A stretch of DNA of 64,000 nucleotides from Mycobacterium sp. URHB0044 (GTDB taxonomy: Bacteria > Actinomycetota > Actinomycetes > Mycobacteriales > Mycobacteriaceae), in contig NZ_JIAW01000009.1 of assembly GCF_000620625.1 (NCBI RefSeq), positions 62,001-126,000 of the forward strand. The letters run 5' to 3'. Shown piece by piece: positions 49,617-57,832 of this stretch. Below the pieces are notes generated by a model, which made no database searches, was not told the origin of the DNA, and saw only the letters and a list, made by a program, of their open reading frames with translations. The position numbers and the translations under genes are program-made. Every line of letters begins with the position of its first letter. Positions within the stretch are counted from its first letter, which is position 1.

Positions 49617-50093
49617 GTGGATCTTGCGAGTTGGAGCGTGGGCCTTGCGCTCATCGTCCTGACCATCGCGATCCACACGACCGCCGTGGTGGTGATGGCC
49701 TTCGGTCTGGAGAGCAGGGTCCGGGTCCACGTGGAACGGCACAAGGCCGAGCGGCTGCGGGCGGTCCCCACCGTGATCGTCCACATCGGCGCCGTCGCGC
49801 TGATCTTGGCCGCCCTCCACGGGCTGGAATGCGTGCTGTGGGCGTTGGCGTATTGGGGCCTCGGCGCGCTCGACTCGGTGACGGATGCGTCCGCGTACGC
49901 CCTGGCCACCATGACGACGTTCGAGATACCGGGATTGACTGTGCCCGCCCGGTTTCAGATGTTGAGTGCGCTGCAAGCGGTGAACGGTGTGCTGCTGTTC
50001 GGCATCAGCACAGCGTTCCTGTTCGCAGTGATACAGGTCCACTGGAAGCTGATCTCTCATCGACACGAAACGGTGAACGATCAAAAGCCCTGA
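49617..50093 (+). CDS. Four-helix membrane protein, possibly ion-channel-like
   Basis: A 158-residue protein with hydrophobic segments near 8-28, 50-72, 74-85 and 118-142. The part between the last two reads TDASAYALATMTTFEIPG, which resembles a pore loop of two-helix potassium channels but lacks the TVGYG filter. The GTG start follows AGGGAAG. Function is not established. It faces away from the DUF4239 gene. Confidence 0.65.
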   Translation: MDLASWSVGLALIVLTIAIHTTAVVVMAFGLESRVRVHVERHKAERLRAVPTVIVHIGAVALILAALHGLECVLWALAYWGLGALDSVTDASAYALATMTTFEIPGLTVPARFQMLSALQAVNGVLLFGISTAFLFAVIQVHWKLISHRHETVNDQKP

Positions 50094-50100
50094 CGTGCCG

Positions 50101-50547
50101 TCAACGCGCTCCCGTCAAGTAGATCACCTGAGTTCGAAAGACGATGTCCTGCAACGATCTTCGCTGACGGTCGACCACCACCCAGAGCAGGCCGATCGGG
50201 AAGAACACACAGCAGATCGCACGAAGCAATCCAACGAGCAGGCTCACCCGCTGCGACCGTCGCCCAACGACGCGCAGGCCCATGGTCACCGCGCCCGCCG
50301 TCGATCCCGAGACCGTCCAGCATCCCGTCAGATACACCACCGCGACGACAAACGTCACCACCGTCGAGAACACGGCGTTCAGCGACGGCAGGCTGAAGGC
50401 CGTCGGCGAATAGACCAGCCTCACCAACACGAGGCCTCCGTAGAGCACGCCCATGATCACCAGCACGACCGTCAAGTCAATGACCGCCGCGAATCCCCGG
50501 GTGATGATCCCGGCTGCCCGCTCGACGTCGGGTTCCGATGAGGTCAC
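50101..50547 (-). CDS. RDD-family membrane protein (second in window)
   Basis: A 148-residue RDD protein with three to four hydrophobic segments. RGFAAVIDLTVVLVIMG carries the first Arg/Asp pair, TMGLRVVGRR the loop, and DRQRRSLQDIVFRT the C-terminal Arg/Asp. It overlaps the upstream gene by ATGA. Shorter than the RDD protein at 10526-11005 and not closely similar to it. Confidence 0.8.
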   Translation of the reverse strand: MTSSEPDVERAAGIITRGFAAVIDLTVVLVIMGVLYGGLVLVRLVYSPTAFSLPSLNAVFSTVVTFVVAVVYLTGCWTVSGSTAGAVTMGLRVVGRRSQRVSLLVGLLRAICCVFFPIGLLWVVVDRQRRSLQDIVFRTQVIYLTGAR

Positions 50548-51065
50548 CGGTTGTCCCGGTCACGCCCCAGCATGCGATCGACGATTCCGGCCACCACGTC
50601 GTCGGCGCGCTCGCCCTGCGTGCGCACGTCAGTCATCACCTCGGCGGTCATCGAATTGGTCGATTCACGGATGATCGCCGGTAGATCCACACCGTCAATC
50701 ACCTTGTCCGCCAAGGCGATCAGGTCAACGCGGTTGATCACAGCATCGATGTCGAGATCGGCGGCAAGCGCGTCGATGTCCACTCGCTCGCGCACGAGCG
50801 CGTTCAGGTCCATCTCGTCGAGAACGAGGTCCACCAGACCGACCGCGACCGCGGCCACGAGCGCCTTGAATTGGTCGGCGCTCTGGGTCACCCACTTGTC
50901 GCCCCGCTCGGTCAGGCCGACGACGCCGCGCCGCATCAACGGCCCGAACACCGGCACCTTCTCCGCCACGCGATAGGCGGCCTCCGCGGCGCCGACCGCC
51001 ATCGCCGCCGTGCCCACGGCGGCGGATACCACCGGGTGTTTCAGCAGGTCGACGTCGGTGCCCAT
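50544..51065 (-). CDS. Conserved hypothetical protein with repeated Asp-Leu segments
   Basis: A 173-residue protein with a hydrophobic alanine-rich segment near residues 12-35 and a helical remainder. Between about 80 and 145 it repeats the pattern (L/V)-D-(L/I)-x-A-L (MDLNALV, VDIDALA, LDIDAVI, VDLIALA, VDLPAII), which suggests a short solenoid or amphipathic repeat. Similar proteins occur in mycobacteria next to RDD genes. The GTG just upstream of the ATG is an alternative start. Function unknown. Confidence 0.75.
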   Translation of the reverse strand: MGTDVDLLKHPVVSAAVGTAAMAVGAAEAAYRVAEKVPVFGPLMRRGVVGLTERGDKWVTQSADQFKALVAAVAVGLVDLVLDEMDLNALVRERVDIDALAADLDIDAVINRVDLIALADKVIDGVDLPAIIRESTNSMTAEVMTDVRTQGERADDVVAGIVDRMLGRDRDNR

Positions 51066-51588
51066 CACCGCATGGTAGTTCTCGCGGTGCCCAAATCTGG
51101 CGCAACGGCGCTTGCCAAAGAAACCTCACATACCGACAACATCTGCCTCAGGGTTCACAGTGGCACCAGTTCTCCACCGGGCCGGCGCGATGCCTTGGGA
51201 GCGCGAACATTCCGCTGCGTCAGCAAACCCGCGACGCCCGGAATTTCTCCCCAGACACGACCCCGTACCGCGCTCAAGATGTCGTCCCTGTGGCCTATGT
51301 TGGGGCGTGGCAGCAGATTTACAGTCCGCGAGACAGGGGTGTCTACCGGTGTCGCTATTGACATCGCAGGGTGCTGAACTGCGGTGTCGTTTCAAAGAGT
51401 GCCCCTAGATGTCCGTGTGTAGTACATGAGTTGTGACAACACCGTGACAACCACGGAGTCATTGAAAGCGTGCCGCGTGCCCTCAGCCGAATCATGGCGC
51501 TGGCTGCGTCTGCCGGACCATCGGTGGGAGACGCGTGCCTCCTGATCTTTCGCACTAAGTGCGGTCACACGATGGAGCGACTTCCCTG
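51066..51588. other. 520-bp region without a credible gene; direct repeat and tRNA-like scrap
   Basis: No frame here looks like a conserved protein. At 51433-51440 and 51444-51451 the octamer GTGACAAC occurs twice, 11 bp apart (one helical turn), a possible operator. Around 51312-51330 the minus strand reads GCGGACTGTAAATCTGC, which could fold like the anticodon arm of tRNA-Tyr, but no T arm follows. The region may be a second junction within the island. Confidence 0.4.
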
Positions 51589-52704
51589 TCAGTGCTGGTG
51601 GATGATGACGCCGCGGATGTTGGCTCCGGCAAGCATGTCATCGCGGGCGTGGTTGATGTCGTCGAGCTTGTATTCGGTGGTGACGGCTTCGTCGAGTAAC
51701 AGTTTTCCCTCCCGGTACAAGTTCATCAGCAGGGGAATGTCGGCGCGCGGGTTGGCCTGACCGTAGAGGCTGCCCAGCAGACGTTTCTGGAACAGGGTGA
51801 ACAGCGTCATCGGCAATGTGGGCTGCACGTCGGAAATGGCGGCCAGTGCGGTCAACACGACGGCGCCGTCTTTGGCCACGATGTTGAGTGCGTCGTTGAT
51901 CATGGGGCCTTGGGCCAGGCCGACGGCGATGATGGCCGATTGCGCCATGACACCGCGTGTCAGTTCGGCCACCAATGCGGTGGCTTCGGGCATCGCGGTG
52001 ACGAAGTGGGTGGCGCCGAACTGGAAGGCCTTGTCGCGTTTGGCTTCCACGGTGTCGACGACGATGATCTTGTCGGCGCCGGCGATGCGTGCTCCTTGGA
52101 TCGCGCCGCTGCCGATGCCGCCGCATCCCATGACGACGACGGTGTCGCCGGGGCCGACCGCGGCGGTGTTGACCGCCGATCCCCAGCCGGTGGTGATGCC
52201 GCAGCCGAGCAGGCAGGCCCGCGACAGCGGCAGGTCGTCGTCGATCTTGACCAGGGAGGCTTCGGGCACGGTGCCGTAGGGGGCGAACGTGCCCAGCAGC
52301 GACATCACCCCGAGGTTCTGGCCGCGGGCGCGGCGGCGGTAGGTGCCGTCCAGCTGGGTGCCGGTCATGATCATGGCGCCGAGGTCGCAGAGGTTGGACT
52401 TGCCGTTGGCGCACCACTGGCAGCGCCCACAGGCGGGAAGGAAGGAGGCGACCACGTGGTCGCCGACCTTCAGGTCGCGCACGCCGGGCCCCACCTCCTC
52501 GACGATGCCCGCACCTTCGTGTCCGCCGACCATGGGCAGTGGCGCTCCGGTGAGGTCCCCGTTGCGGATGTGTTCGTCGGAGTGACACAGCCCAGTGGCT
52601 TCGAAGGAGACGAGCACTTCCCCGTCTTGGGGTGCGTCTAGGTCGATCTCTTCGACGCTCCAGTCGGCGTTGACTTCCCAGCAGATCGCCGCGGTTGTCT
52701 TCAT
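51589..52704 (-). CDS. NDMA-type zinc alcohol dehydrogenase
   Basis: A 371-residue medium-chain dehydrogenase. Catalytic zinc ligands are C40 (GLCHSDEH), H62-E63 (GGHEGAG) and probably the cysteine of LLGCGITTG. The structural zinc site is C92, C95, C98 and C106. The NAD motif is GCGGIGSGA. The pattern matches the N,N-dimethyl-4-nitrosoaniline-dependent alcohol dehydrogenases of mycobacteria, which hold a bound nicotinamide cofactor and often need mycofactocin. It is the last gene of the operon, 26 bp after the P450, and could oxidise the alcohol that enzyme makes. Confidence 0.9.
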   Translation of the reverse strand: MKTTAAICWEVNADWSVEEIDLDAPQDGEVLVSFEATGLCHSDEHIRNGDLTGAPLPMVGGHEGAGIVEEVGPGVRDLKVGDHVVASFLPACGRCQWCANGKSNLCDLGAMIMTGTQLDGTYRRRARGQNLGVMSLLGTFAPYGTVPEASLVKIDDDLPLSRACLLGCGITTGWGSAVNTAAVGPGDTVVVMGCGGIGSGAIQGARIAGADKIIVVDTVEAKRDKAFQFGATHFVTAMPEATALVAELTRGVMAQSAIIAVGLAQGPMINDALNIVAKDGAVVLTALAAISDVQPTLPMTLFTLFQKRLLGSLYGQANPRADIPLLMNLYREGKLLLDEAVTTEYKLDDINHARDDMLAGANIRGVIIHQH

Positions 52705-52730
52705 TGGTGGTCTCTTTCCGTAGCCGTGGG

Positions 52731-53969
52731 TTATCGAGGCGTCAGCTCGTATCGGATGGGGAGGTGTTTGAGCCCGCCGACGAAGGTTGTGGCGACGTGT
52801 TGTGGGGGCCCGGCGACCTCGATGTCGGTCAGCCGCGGCAGCAACGCGGCGAAGAAACTGCTGATCTCCATGCGGGCCAGGGCGGCGCCGAGGCAGAAGT
52901 GCACGCCATGCCCGAACGCGAGGTGCCGGTTGGGATCTCGGGTGATGTCGAATCGGAACGGGTCGTCGAAGACCTCGCCGTCGCGGTTGGCCGACACGTA
53001 GGACAGCAGCAGTGATTGTCCCGCGGCGATGGGGATGCCGCGCACGGTGGTGTCGTCTGCGGCGGTGCGCATGAAGGCCTTGACGGGGGTGACCCAGCGG
53101 ATCATCTCCTCGGTGGCCAGTGGTTGCAGGCCGGGGTCGGCTTGTAACCGTTGGCGCTGGTCGGGGTTGTCGATCAGGGCGTGCAGACCGCCTGAGATGG
53201 TTGCGCTGGTGGTGTCGTGTCCGGCGGTGGCCACGATGACGTAGTAGGAGATGGTGTCGATGTCGGGCAGGGGTTCGCCGTCGATGCGGGCGTTGGCGAT
53301 CGCCGACCCGAGGTCCTCGGTGGGTTTGCTTCGTCGGTTGGCGGTCAATTCGGTGAAGTAGCTGAACATCTCGAGCAGCGCTGGAGCCTGTTCTTCCAGC
53401 GAGGGCCGCTTGTATTCGTCGTCGTCGCTGCCGAATAGTTCCTGGGTGAGTTTGAGCATGAGGGGAAAGTCGGACTCCGGAATGCCGAGCAGCGTCATGA
53501 TGACGTACAGCGGGAACTTGACGGCGATGTGTTGGACGAAGTCACATTCACCGCCGGCGTCGGCCATGTCATCGACGTACCGCGCGGCCAGTTCGTCGAT
53601 GCGGGTCTGCAGGGCGCGCATCGCTTTGGGCCGAAACCAGTCCGCTGCCACGGCGCGGACTTTGCGGTGTTGTTGCCCGTCGAGGTGGATCAGTGTGCTG
53701 ACCCCGCTGCCGGCTTGCAGGTCATCGGCTTCGGCGGTGATCAGGATGGGTCGTGGCGCGTTGGTGAACGTCGCGTTGTCGCGTTCGACCTCGGTGATGT
53801 CGGCGTGTTTGGTGATCGCCCAGAAGGGCCGGTAGCCGGGCTGGTCGACCCAGGAGACCGGGCTTTGCAGGCGCAGCCGGGCCAGTGCGGTGTGCAGGGC
53901 GATCTCGTCGGTGTAGGACTGAGGGTCGGCCAGAACTCGGGCGAGCTGGTCCTCGGTGGGGGCAGTCAT
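52731..53969 (-). CDS. Cytochrome P450
   Basis: A 412-residue soluble P450. The heme ligand is C359 in FGHGVHFCLGAALARME. The I-helix oxygen-activation motif is AGHDTT, and the ExxR motif lies in EEMIRW near residue 285. The start is the ATG of MTAPTEDQ with GAGGAG upstream. Similarity is to the bacterial CYP124/125/142-like or CYP268-like groups in a broad sense; I cannot fix the CYP family by eye. No ferredoxin gene is adjacent, so electrons must come from elsewhere. Confidence 0.95.
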   Translation of the reverse strand: MTAPTEDQLARVLADPQSYTDEIALHTALARLRLQSPVSWVDQPGYRPFWAITKHADITEVERDNATFTNAPRPILITAEADDLQAGSGVSTLIHLDGQQHRKVRAVAADWFRPKAMRALQTRIDELAARYVDDMADAGGECDFVQHIAVKFPLYVIMTLLGIPESDFPLMLKLTQELFGSDDDEYKRPSLEEQAPALLEMFSYFTELTANRRSKPTEDLGSAIANARIDGEPLPDIDTISYYVIVATAGHDTTSATISGGLHALIDNPDQRQRLQADPGLQPLATEEMIRWVTPVKAFMRTAADDTTVRGIPIAAGQSLLLSYVSANRDGEVFDDPFRFDITRDPNRHLAFGHGVHFCLGAALARMEISSFFAALLPRLTDIEVAGPPQHVATTFVGGLKHLPIRYELTPR

Positions 53970-54032
53970 GGATGCTCCTCGTAGCGGTGGAGATCGTCGC
54001 GCGGGGCTGGGCGCGGCGTGGTGGTTGGTCAT

Positions 54033-54608
54033 TCACCCGATAGCGACGGTGATCGGGGTGAGGTCGGGGTTGTCGGGAACGCACAGGCTGCCCAACCCGT
54101 GGAATCGTTCCGACTTCTGTTGCAGGACGGGGCCATCGGCGCAGGCCGCCCATGCGCAGGCCTTGAAGGCCCGGGCCGCCGAGGTGAGGCGATGCTCCAT
54201 GGCGATGAGGTGTTGGCGCATTTCCTCGGGAGGGTCGCCCCACAGCGTGACTTCGGCGCAGCCGCGGCGCAGCCGGGTCAAGATGTCCTGGTAGATCTCG
54301 TCGCTACGCGCCAGCGCGGCACTAGACATTGCCAGCGCAGAAAAAGTCCTCAGCGGTGCCGGGGCGTCGATGCCGTCGTAGGGCAGCCCGAGGGCGCCGA
54401 GGATGTCCAGCGGGCGCGGGTCGAGGTCCTCGAAGACGAAGACTCTTGCGGTCCAGCCCCTGTGGATGCGGTCGAACATCAGGCCGCCGGCGGCCCGCAC
54501 GGCGTCGGCGGCGTCGATGGCCACGACGTCGAGGGTGTATCCGCAGGGTTTCATAGCGGCGACGTTGGCCATCCGCCCCCAGACCCGGCGAGGATGGTGA
54601 GTCGTCAT
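54033..54608 (-). CDS. Unknown operon protein (191 aa)
   Basis: A 191-residue protein that I do not recognise. It is cysteine-containing (C22, C116, C147, C151, C175) and rich in alanine, with a helical middle (SAALARSDEIYQDILTRLRRG) and a beta-rich ARVFVFEDLDPRPLDILGALGLPYDG region. It fits the operon (49 bp after the dehydrogenase gene, 63 bp before the P450) and the opposite frame is less protein-like. The ATG at 54572 (MANVAAM) is an alternative start. The position suggests a helper for the P450 or the dehydrogenases. Confidence 0.65.
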   Translation of the reverse strand: MTTHHPRRVWGRMANVAAMKPCGYTLDVVAIDAADAVRAAGGLMFDRIHRGWTARVFVFEDLDPRPLDILGALGLPYDGIDAPAPLRTFSALAMSSAALARSDEIYQDILTRLRRGCAEVTLWGDPPEEMRQHLIAMEHRLTSAARAFKACAWAACADGPVLQQKSERFHGLGSLCVPDNPDLTPITVAIG

Positions 54609-54657
54609 CGGCAGTGGACTCCGTTCTGCGGAGCTCTGTGCGGCAACGACGGTGCAG

Positions 54658-55869
54658 TCATCGGGGTGTGCTCCTGGACGCTGTCTCCGGCGCCGGTGCC
54701 GCGTAGGCCGGTTTACCCAGTCCTAGAACGTATTGGGCGATCATGTTGCGGAACACTTCGACGGTGCCGCCGTAGATCGCGACGAGCGGCGCGAACCGGA
54801 ACAGGTATTCGCATGCGCCGTCGTCGGCGGCCCCGCCGACCCCGATCGGCAGCGCCGCAGCCGAACCCAGAGTGTCCATGACGTCGGCGGAGACCTCGCG
54901 CAGGGCTTGGGCGATGGCCACGCGCCCAAGGATGTTCGGGGTGGAGAGGGCGGCCTCCACACGGGCATAGTCGCGGCCCAACCGGTAGCGCACAGACTGG
55001 TCGTCGGCGAGACAGCGGCCGTGCGAATCGGGTTGGCAGGCACGGGCGATGGCGCCGTCGACGGCTTCGGCGAGCATGTCGGCCTGCTGCTGCATCACGG
55101 CGATGTCCTGCAAACCGTCGGGGTCGGCGTCCACGGCGCCGTGCTCGGCATTGAGCGGGTCGCGCAGCACCGTCCAGCCGCCGTCGACCTCGCCCATGCG
55201 GTATCTGTCGGGGACGCGGACGTCGTTGTAGTAGGTGAGGTTGGTGCGGTCCCCGTCGATACAGCGCACCCCGTGGACGTCGATGCCCGGCAGGTTCAGC
55301 GGCACCAGGAACATGGTCAGACTGTCGCGTTTGGGGGCGTCGGGGTTGGTGTTGGTGATGAGGAAGACGTACTGGGAGACGTGCGCACCGGTAGTGAACA
55401 TCTTGGCGCCGTTGATGATCCAGTCCTCACCGTCGCGCACCGCGCGGGTCTTGCAGGCCATGATGTCCGAACCGCCCTCGGGCTCGGTGTAGCCCAGACA
55501 CAGCCGGATCGTTCCACTGCACACCCCGGGCAGCACTTCGTTTTGCAGTTCTGGGCGGGCGAACTTGCGGACCGCGCGCGCCACCATGGCGGTGGTGCCC
55601 CACGCGATGTAGGGCGCGCGGGCGCGGCGCTTCTCCAGGTCGAAGATGCGCCGCGGCAGCCGGCTGAAGCCGCCTTCGGCGTGCGGGGTGAGCTGGGCGG
55701 CCAGCCAGCCACGGTCTCCCAACGCCAGATGCACTGTCTCGTCGAAGCTTTCGCCGGTGTCGTGCACGCGGTGTTTCACTTCGTCGGTGACGTGAGTGTC
55801 AAGGAAGTCGCGGGCTTGGGCGGCGAACGTGGCGTCGTCGTCGGCCAGGATGACACGGGAGAAGTCCAT
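54658..55869 (-). CDS. Acyl-CoA dehydrogenase, first of a pair
   Basis: A 403-residue FadE-type flavoprotein. The YTEPEGGSDIMACKTRA segment binds FAD and substrate, WIINGAKMFTTGAHVSQYVFLI follows, and YGGTVEVFRNMIAQYVLGL is the C-terminal signature. The start is the ATG of MDFSRV with GAGGAC upstream. It is 10 bp after the second dehydrogenase gene, an arrangement typical of alpha2-beta2 heteromeric dehydrogenases in mycobacterial sterol breakdown. It would introduce the 2,3 double bond in a bulky acyl-CoA. Confidence 0.9.
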   Translation of the reverse strand: MDFSRVILADDDATFAAQARDFLDTHVTDEVKHRVHDTGESFDETVHLALGDRGWLAAQLTPHAEGGFSRLPRRIFDLEKRRARAPYIAWGTTAMVARAVRKFARPELQNEVLPGVCSGTIRLCLGYTEPEGGSDIMACKTRAVRDGEDWIINGAKMFTTGAHVSQYVFLITNTNPDAPKRDSLTMFLVPLNLPGIDVHGVRCIDGDRTNLTYYNDVRVPDRYRMGEVDGGWTVLRDPLNAEHGAVDADPDGLQDIAVMQQQADMLAEAVDGAIARACQPDSHGRCLADDQSVRYRLGRDYARVEAALSTPNILGRVAIAQALREVSADVMDTLGSAAALPIGVGGAADDGACEYLFRFAPLVAIYGGTVEVFRNMIAQYVLGLGKPAYAAPAPETASRSTPR

Positions 55870-55879
55870 CGGTGTCCTC

Positions 55880-56962
55880 CTAGACCGGGGTGGGTTCGGC
55901 TGCCAGCGCGGCGGGTGGGGTGCGGGCGGCCAGTTCACGTTCGGCGACCAGTTTGGTGATGTGCTGCGCGGTGTGAGCAGGGTCTCCGCCGGCCAGGGCC
56001 CAGCCGCGGGCACGTACCAGATAGGCGCTGGCGGCCGCTTCGGCCGACACCCCCAGGCCGCCCTGAACATGCACGGCCACCGCCGCGGCCCGGGGTGCTT
56101 CACCGGCGATATAGACGAAGGCGCAGCTGGCCAGTTCGGGGCGCTCGCCGGGTTCGTTGTCGGCGAACCACGCCGCGCGCCGAGTCAGGTTGCGGGCGCC
56201 GCCCACGGTGATCGCGATGTCGGCCAGCGGATGGGAGATCGCCTGCAGGCTGGCGATCGGCACGCCCAGGGTGAAGCGGGTCTTGGCGAATTCGGCAGCG
56301 ATCGTCATGGTCGCCTCGGTCAGGCCGGTCAGCGCTGCGGCGGTCAGCAGCCGCCACTCATCCAGCGCACGTTGATAGGCGACCGTCGCCTCGGGTCCGG
56401 AGGCCAGGACGTGGCGTTCGGCGGCCAGGGCGGGGTCCACCCAGGCCATCGGGAGGCGGCCGATGTTGTCGACCGCCGCCGGACGGCTCTCAAAGCGCAG
56501 GAGCACGACGTCGTGACCGTCGCGCACGATGAGATGGTCGGCGACCGCCCCCGCCGGCAGCAGCCGGGGCCCGCTGAAGTTGTCCTGGTGAGGATCCAGC
56601 GTGCAGATCTGCGCGCCGGTGACGACATCGGCGGGCACCTCCCCCACGGTGGCCCACAACCGGACCGCGGCGACGTGATCGAGCCAGGGCACCGGCGCTA
56701 GGGCGCGCCCGGCTTCCTCGGCGACCAGGGTGAGATCGACCAGGGTGGCGCCGTCGCCGCCGGCGGTTTCGGGTAGCGCCATGGTGGTGGCCCCTGTGGC
56801 ACACAACCGTTCCCAGAGGTCCTTGTCGAAGCCGCAGGGTTCGGCGGCGCGCACCGTCTCGATCGGGCAGGTCGCGGTGAAGAACTCCCGGTAGGCGCGC
56901 TGCAGGTCGGTGTGGTCGGCAGACAGGCTGTAGTCCAGGCGGCGCAGCTCGTGGCGGTCCAT
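55880..56962 (-). CDS. Acyl-CoA dehydrogenase, second of a pair
   Basis: A 360-residue, shorter and more divergent FadE-type protein. It keeps the helical N-terminal domain, the VEEAGRALAPVPWLDHVAA segment and a C-terminal helical domain ending HVQGGLGVSAEAAASAYLVRA, but the FAD-binding loop motif of its partner (YTEPEGGSD) is missing. This asymmetry is seen in heterotetrameric FadE pairs, where only some subunits bind FAD or supply the base. Three bp separate it from the upstream hydrolase gene. Confidence 0.88.
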   Translation of the reverse strand: MDRHELRRLDYSLSADHTDLQRAYREFFTATCPIETVRAAEPCGFDKDLWERLCATGATTMALPETAGGDGATLVDLTLVAEEAGRALAPVPWLDHVAAVRLWATVGEVPADVVTGAQICTLDPHQDNFSGPRLLPAGAVADHLIVRDGHDVVLLRFESRPAAVDNIGRLPMAWVDPALAAERHVLASGPEATVAYQRALDEWRLLTAAALTGLTEATMTIAAEFAKTRFTLGVPIASLQAISHPLADIAITVGGARNLTRRAAWFADNEPGERPELASCAFVYIAGEAPRAAAVAVHVQGGLGVSAEAAASAYLVRARGWALAGGDPAHTAQHITKLVAERELAARTPPAALAAEPTPV

Positions 56963-56965
56963 GGC

Positions 56966-57832
56966 TCAGCCAACCTCGACGCTGAGGCCGGCGTGGGTAG
57001 TGGCGGTGCGGGCGGTGAAGAAGAACTCTTCGGCATTGTCGTGCAGGTACTTTCGCAGGACCTGCTGGGGCAAGTCCAGGGCGGCGGCTTCCGGCACGAC
57101 GCGCTGCTGGCGCAGCACCGGGTAGTCCGAGGCGAAGATGACCTTGTCCGGTCCGCGGGTGCGCATGTAGTGCAGCAGGGATTCGGGCAGGCGTTTGGGC
57201 GACCACGCCGAGGTCATCAGCCGAAGATTCTGAAACTTGATGAGCATGCGGATAGCGACGTCCCACCACGGGTCGGCACCGTGAATCATGCACAGCTTCA
57301 ACTCGGGGAAGCGCACGCACGCCCGGTCCAGATGGATCGGGTTTTGCACCTCGCCCGGTATCGGCGGTCCGGGAATGCCGGTGTTGACACACAGCGGCAG
57401 GTCGATCTCAGCGCACTTGGCGTACAGCGGGTAGTACACGGCGTCGCTGGGCGGGTACTGGCCATCGCCCCAGAAGCTGGGACCGACGACGGCATAGGCG
57501 ACGGGCAGGTCGGCGGTCAGCGCGGTCAACTCGCGCAGGGAGGCCACCGGCCGCAGCAGGTTGACCCCGCCCATGGCCAGCGCGAACCGGTCGGGCCGTT
57601 CTTGCACGAACTTGCGGGCGGTCACCGATGGTTTGGCGATGTTGTCCATGAGGATCGCCTTGGTGACACCGTGGGCGTCCATCTCGTCGAGCAACGCGGG
57701 CAGTTCGATCTGCTCGTAGAGCGAGGAGGGTCCCTTGAAGTAATCATCGCGGACCTTGAGCATGAACTGGGGCTGCTGCGCGGTCTCACCGAAGTGGACG
57801 TTCACCAGGCAGTCGATCACATTGGGGCTCAT
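56966..57832 (-). CDS. Amidohydrolase-2 family metal-dependent hydrolase (288 aa)
   Basis: A 288-residue TIM-barrel protein of the PF04909 group. The N-terminus (IDCLVNVHFGE) lacks the usual HxH pair (here VNVHF), while the IHGADPWW histidine and the FASDYPV aspartate are kept. These enzymes are often decarboxylases or C-C hydrolases on CoA-pathway intermediates. The ATG overlaps the CoA-ligase stop in ATGA. The weakened metal site makes activity uncertain. Confidence 0.85.
   Translation of the reverse strand: MSPNVIDCLVNVHFGETAQQPQFMLKVRDDYFKGPSSLYEQIELPALLDEMDAHGVTKAILMDNIAKPSVTARKFVQERPDRFALAMGGVNLLRPVASLRELTALTADLPVAYAVVGPSFWGDGQYPPSDAVYYPLYAKCAEIDLPLCVNTGIPGPPIPGEVQNPIHLDRACVRFPELKLCMIHGADPWWDVAIRMLIKFQNLRLMTSAWSPKRLPESLLHYMRTRGPDKVIFASDYPVLRQQRVVPEAAALDLPQQVLRKYLHDNAEEFFFTARTATTHAGLSVEVG

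Noticed and set aside
51300-51335. tRNA-Tyr gene in the island
   Set aside because: Only an anticodon-arm-like hairpin can be drawn; no T arm with TTCGA and no acceptor pairing. Kept as a weak hint only.
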